The notes below the pieces were generated by a model. It had not been told where the DNA came from. It saw only the letters and a program-made list of their open reading frames with translations, and did not search any database. Below, in pieces: positions 13,589 to 16,035 of a stretch of 16,035 bases of DNA (its first letter is position 1; each line of letters opens with the position of its first letter). The stretch is from an uncultured Bacteroidales bacterium (GTDB lineage Bacteria; Bacteroidota; Bacteroidia; Bacteroidales; Muribaculaceae), in assembly GCA_900552315.1 (NCBI GenBank), contig URZM01000035.1, positions 1 to 16,035 on the forward strand, written 5' to 3'. The position numbers and the translations under genes are program-made.

Positions 13589-14152
13589 ATGGTATTACCT
13601 GTTTATCTATACGGTCACCCGGTGCTTCGCAAGACTGCCGCCGAGGTGCCCGTCGATTATCCTGACCTTCAGAAGCTCATCGCCGACATGTGGGAGACCA
13701 TGTACCACAGCGACGGGGTAGGGCTGGCCGCCCCGCAGGTCGGGAAGGCCATCAAGCTCATAGTGCTCGACGGCTCTGTCATGGCCGAGAATTTTCCCGA
13801 GTGCAAGGACTCAAAGATGACTCTCGTGAACCCTGTGCTGGAGGTCCTGGAGGATGTAGAGCCTGTGAGCCGCGATGAAGGCTGCCTGTCGCTTCCGGGC
13901 CTGAGCGAGCCTGTGAAGCGTCATGAGCATGTGCGCCTGCGTTGGCAGGACGAGAACCTTCAGCCCCACGAGGGCGAGTTCTCCGGCTTCCTGGCCCGCA
14001 TCATGCAGCATGAGTACGACCACCTGCTCGGCAAGGTCTACATAGACCATGTGTCCCCCATCCGCAAGTCGCTCATCAGGGGCAAACTCAACAATATCGT
14101 GAAAGGCAAGGTCAATTGCGACTACAAGACCAAGTCAGCACCTAAAAAATAA
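13589..14152 (+). CDS. def: Peptide deformylase
   Basis: A 187-residue cytoplasmic metalloenzyme that removes the formyl group from the N-terminal methionine of new proteins. All three motifs are present: GVGLAAPQVG (43-52), EGCLS (97-101) with metal ligand Cys99, and QHEYDHLLG (140-148) with ligands His141 and His145 and catalytic Glu142. The N-terminus (VLPVYLYGHPVLRKTA) and the length fit Bacteroidetes deformylases. The ATG at 13589 stands about 20 nt after a strong promoter and gives the expected N-terminus, so the start is secure. ettA follows after 10 nt, giving a two-gene translation-related unit. As I recall, in many Bacteroidales def follows ruvX and precedes a TPR-protein gene and thrS; that arrangement is not seen here. 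Confidence 0.97.
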   Translation: MVLPVYLYGHPVLRKTAAEVPVDYPDLQKLIADMWETMYHSDGVGLAAPQVGKAIKLIVLDGSVMAENFPECKDSKMTLVNPVLEVLEDVEPVSRDEGCLSLPGLSEPVKRHEHVRLRWQDENLQPHEGEFSGFLARIMQHEYDHLLGKVYIDHVSPIRKSLIRGKLNNIVKGKVNCDYKTKSAPKK

Positions 14153-14162
14153 ACGACATATT

Positions 14163-15845
14163 ATGGCAGACGACAAGAAAGTCATCTTCTCGATGGTGGG
14201 GGTGAGCAAAGTCATACCTCCCCAGCGTCAGATACTCAAAAACATCTACCTCTCGTTCTTTTACGGGGCCAAGATAGGCATCATTGGTCTCAACGGCTCC
14301 GGCAAGTCCACGCTGATGAAGATTATCGCCGGCCTGGACAAGAGTTATCAGGGCAATGTGGTTTTTTCCCCCGGCTATTCGGTGGGTTATCTGGAGCAGG
14401 ACCCTAAACTTGACCCGGACAAGACGGTCAAGGAGATAGTGCAGGAGGGCATGCAGCCCACCCTCGACCTGTTGGCCGAGTTCGACAAGGTGAACGAGGC
14501 GTTCGCCGACCCCGAGGTGCTCGAGGACCCGGACAAGATGGAGAAACTCATAGAGCGCCAGGCAGAGTTGCAGGACAAGCTCGACGCGTGCGACGCCTGG
14601 AACCTGGACAACCGTCTGGAGCGTGCCATGGACGCGCTGCGCTGTCCTCCCGAGGACCAGCCGGTGAGCCAGCTCTCCGGTGGCGAGCGCCGTCGCGTGG
14701 CCCTGTGCCGCCTGCTCCTCCAGGAACCTGACATCCTGCTCCTCGACGAGCCTACCAACCACCTCGACGCTGAGTCCATAGACTGGCTGGAGCAGCACCT
14801 GCAGCAATACAAAGGCACCGTGATAGCCGTGACTCATGACCGCTATTTCCTGGACCATGTGGCCGGCTGGATTCTCGAGCTTGACCGTGGCGAGGGTATT
14901 CCCTGGAAGGGCAACTACTCCTCATGGCTCGACCAGAAGACCACGCGCATGGCCATGGAGGAGAAGCAGGCGAGCAAGCGTCGCAAGACACTGGAGCGAG
15001 AGCTGGAATGGGTGCGCATGGCTCCCAAGGCGCGCCAGGCCAAGGGCAAGGCCCGTCTGTCGAGCTACGACGCCCTACTGAACCAAGACCAGAAGGAGCG
15101 CGAGGAGAAGCTGGAGATTTTCATCCCCAACGGCCCGCGCCTGGGCAACAAGGTGATAGAGGCGGTAGGGCTCCAAAAGGCTTACGGCGACAAGCTCCTG
15201 TTCTCCGACCTGAATTTCATGCTTCCCCCCAACGGTATAGTCGGGGTGATAGGCCCCAACGGCGCGGGCAAGACCACGCTGTTCCGACTCATAATGGGAC
15301 AGGAGCAGCCTGACAAGGGCAATTTCGAGGTCGGCGAGACTGTGAAGGTGGCATACGTGGACCAGACTCACAAGGACCTGAGTCCGGAGAAAACCGTCTA
15401 CGAGGTCATCTCGCAAGGCGTGGAGAGCTTCCGCATGGGTGGCCGCGACATGAACGCCCGCGCATACCTGAGCAAGTTCAATTTCACAGGAGCCGACCAA
15501 GAGAAGAAAATCGGAGTCCTTTCCGGCGGTGAGCGCAACCGCCTGCACCTGGCCATGGCGCTCAAGGAGGAGGGCAACGTCCTGCTGCTTGACGAGCCTA
15601 CCAACGACATAGACGTGAACACGCTTCGCGCCTTGGAGGAGGGTCTGGAGAATTTCGCCGGGTGCGCCGTTGTAGTGAGCCACGACCGCTGGTTCCTGGA
15701 CCGTATCGCCACTCACATCCTCTCCTTCGAGGGAGACAGCAAGGTAGTCTTCTACGAAGGCTCCTACTCCGAATACGAGGAATACAAGCGCAAGCGCGAC
15801 GGCAACGTAACCCCCACGCGCATCCGCTACCGCTCCCTGACATGA
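14163..15845 (+). CDS. ettA: ABC-F ATPase EttA (energy-dependent translational throttle)
   Basis: A 560-residue soluble protein with two ABC domains and no membrane segment. ABC1: Walker A GLNGSGKST (42-50), signature LSGGE (171-175), Walker B ILLLDEP (191-197). ABC2: Walker A GPNGAGKTT (364-372), signature LSGGE (453-457), Walker B LLLDEP (474-479). The arm insertion in ABC1 (about 95-150) and the basic linker (about 255-320, KQASKRRKTLERELEWVRMAPKARQ) match EttA, as do the start GVSKVIPPQRQILKNIYLSF and the C-terminal YSEYEEYKRKR...PTRIRYR. The length is close to E. coli EttA (about 555). EttA binds the ribosomal E site and tunes entry into elongation according to the ATP/ADP ratio. It begins 10 nt after def and likely shares its promoters. 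Other ABC-F subfamilies, including resistance types, fit less well because of the arm and C-terminus. Confidence 0.93.
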   Translation: MADDKKVIFSMVGVSKVIPPQRQILKNIYLSFFYGAKIGIIGLNGSGKSTLMKIIAGLDKSYQGNVVFSPGYSVGYLEQDPKLDPDKTVKEIVQEGMQPTLDLLAEFDKVNEAFADPEVLEDPDKMEKLIERQAELQDKLDACDAWNLDNRLERAMDALRCPPEDQPVSQLSGGERRRVALCRLLLQEPDILLLDEPTNHLDAESIDWLEQHLQQYKGTVIAVTHDRYFLDHVAGWILELDRGEGIPWKGNYSSWLDQKTTRMAMEEKQASKRRKTLERELEWVRMAPKARQAKGKARLSSYDALLNQDQKEREEKLEIFIPNGPRLGNKVIEAVGLQKAYGDKLLFSDLNFMLPPNGIVGVIGPNGAGKTTLFRLIMGQEQPDKGNFEVGETVKVAYVDQTHKDLSPEKTVYEVISQGVESFRMGGRDMNARAYLSKFNFTGADQEKKIGVLSGGERNRLHLAMALKEEGNVLLLDEPTNDIDVNTLRALEEGLENFAGCAVVVSHDRWFLDRIATHILSFEGDSKVVFYEGSYSEYEEYKRKRDGNVTPTRIRYRSLT

Positions 15846-15854
15846 CGCCGCCCG

Positions 15855-15914
15855 GCCCATTCCCGCCCCCGCTCCCGCCCCCGCTCCCGCTCTGCCAAGC
15901 CCATTCCCGCCCCC
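15855..15914. repeat. C-rich short direct and tandem repeats
   Basis: A 12-mer CCCGCCCCCGCT occurs twice in tandem (15862-15873, 15874-15885) followed by half a copy. A 16-mer beginning GCCCATTCCC occurs at 15855-15870 and again at 15899-15914. The plus strand is almost free of A and T here. It lies just after the ettA stop and looks non-coding and prone to replication slippage. Confidence 0.7.
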
Positions 15915-15945
15915 CGTAGGGACATCGCTTTGCGATGTTAGAGGT
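15915..15945. repeat. Small palindromic element, possible REP-like unit
   Basis: ACATCGC (15922-15928) and GCGATGT (15932-15938) form a perfect 7-bp stem with a 3-nt loop, preceded by CCGTAGGG. No T-run follows, so it is not a terminator. Units of this look (GTAGGGAC plus a short palindrome) occur, as I recall, between genes of some Bacteroidales. Only one copy is in this window, so its repeat status is inference. Confidence 0.4.
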
Positions 15946-15981
15946 GCCGCGCCGCCCCCGTATCCATCGACTGAGAAACTG

Positions 15982-16019
15982 AAGAGGACGCATCCGGATA
16001 TCCCGGTGCGTCCTCTTTT
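15982..16019 (+). terminator. Terminator-like hairpin downstream of ettA
   Basis: A perfect 11-bp stem (15982-15992 with 16007-16017) continues, after one bulged T, into a 4-bp CCGG/CCGG stem and a 5-nt loop. The right arm ends in TTTT. It lies about 140 nt after the ettA stop. The T-run is short, so efficiency is uncertain; it may also serve a gene outside the window on the other strand. Confidence 0.6.
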
Positions 16020-16035
16020 GAATACCCCTGCGGGC

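Noticed and set aside
13479..13721. GTG-started small frame (VKKFIEESSD...) between the two def promoters
   Set aside because: It runs out of frame into def, crosses promoter P2 and loses protein-like character after about ten codons.
14163..15845. An antibiotic-resistance ABC-F protein
   Set aside because: The arm, linker and C-terminal motifs follow EttA, and the def neighbour points to a housekeeping translation factor.

Overview
The window reads as chromosomal DNA of a fairly GC-rich member of the Bacteroidales, possibly Muribaculaceae. The main support is the promoter type. Several gene starts carry the Bacteroidetes -7 box TAnnTTTG, often with a TTTG or TTG box 18-20 bp upstream, and Shine-Dalgarno sites are largely absent. 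The mix of lipoproteins, YitT, EttA, a GT2 enzyme and a Bacteroidetes-style SpmA/SpmB fusion fits as well. The assignment is inference; no marker gene in the window fixes the species. I see no mobile element, CRISPR array, tRNA or rRNA.

Layout. (1) 1-1800: the end of a solute-binding-domain protein cut by the window edge, a lower-GC unknown lipoprotein with its own promoter, and a 55-residue rubredoxin followed by a terminator. (2) 1894-3972: a GT2 glycosyltransferase with two C-terminal membrane helices on the minus strand, divergent from an EamA-type drug/metabolite exporter; their promoters lie within about 50 bp of each other. (3) 4095-5891: a YitT membrane protein followed 18 nt later by an exported SGNH-hydrolase-like protein, closed by a clear terminator. 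(4) 5956-10919: a tightly packed set of six plus-strand genes: trpS, a ZnuA-like metal-binding lipoprotein, a ZnuC-like ATPase, an SpmA/SpmB fusion, an unknown protein and ruvX. Overlaps and gaps under 20 nt suggest one operon. (5) 10948-13354: a minus-strand secreted WG-repeat protein with a strong terminator and, upstream, about 530 nt of non-coding but structured sequence headed by a strong promoter. (6) 13417-15845: def and ettA behind two tandem promoters, then a GC-rich repetitive tail with a small palindrome and a terminator-like hairpin.

How the genes relate. Region 4 mixes translation (trpS), divalent-metal uptake (znuA/znuC), a Gate-domain membrane protein and DNA repair/rRNA processing (ruvX). 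Its striking feature is that the metal ABC system has a binding protein and an ATPase but no ABC permease; the place where a permease could stand holds the SpmA/SpmB fusion. Region 6 pairs two translation functions, N-terminal deformylation and ribosome throttling by EttA.

The observations most worth checking are the missing znuB with the Gate-domain neighbour, and the long structured leader or RNA upstream of the WG-repeat gene, which contains a segment able to pair with either of two partners. I found no convincing previously undescribed multi-gene system; most of the window is ordinary housekeeping and transport.
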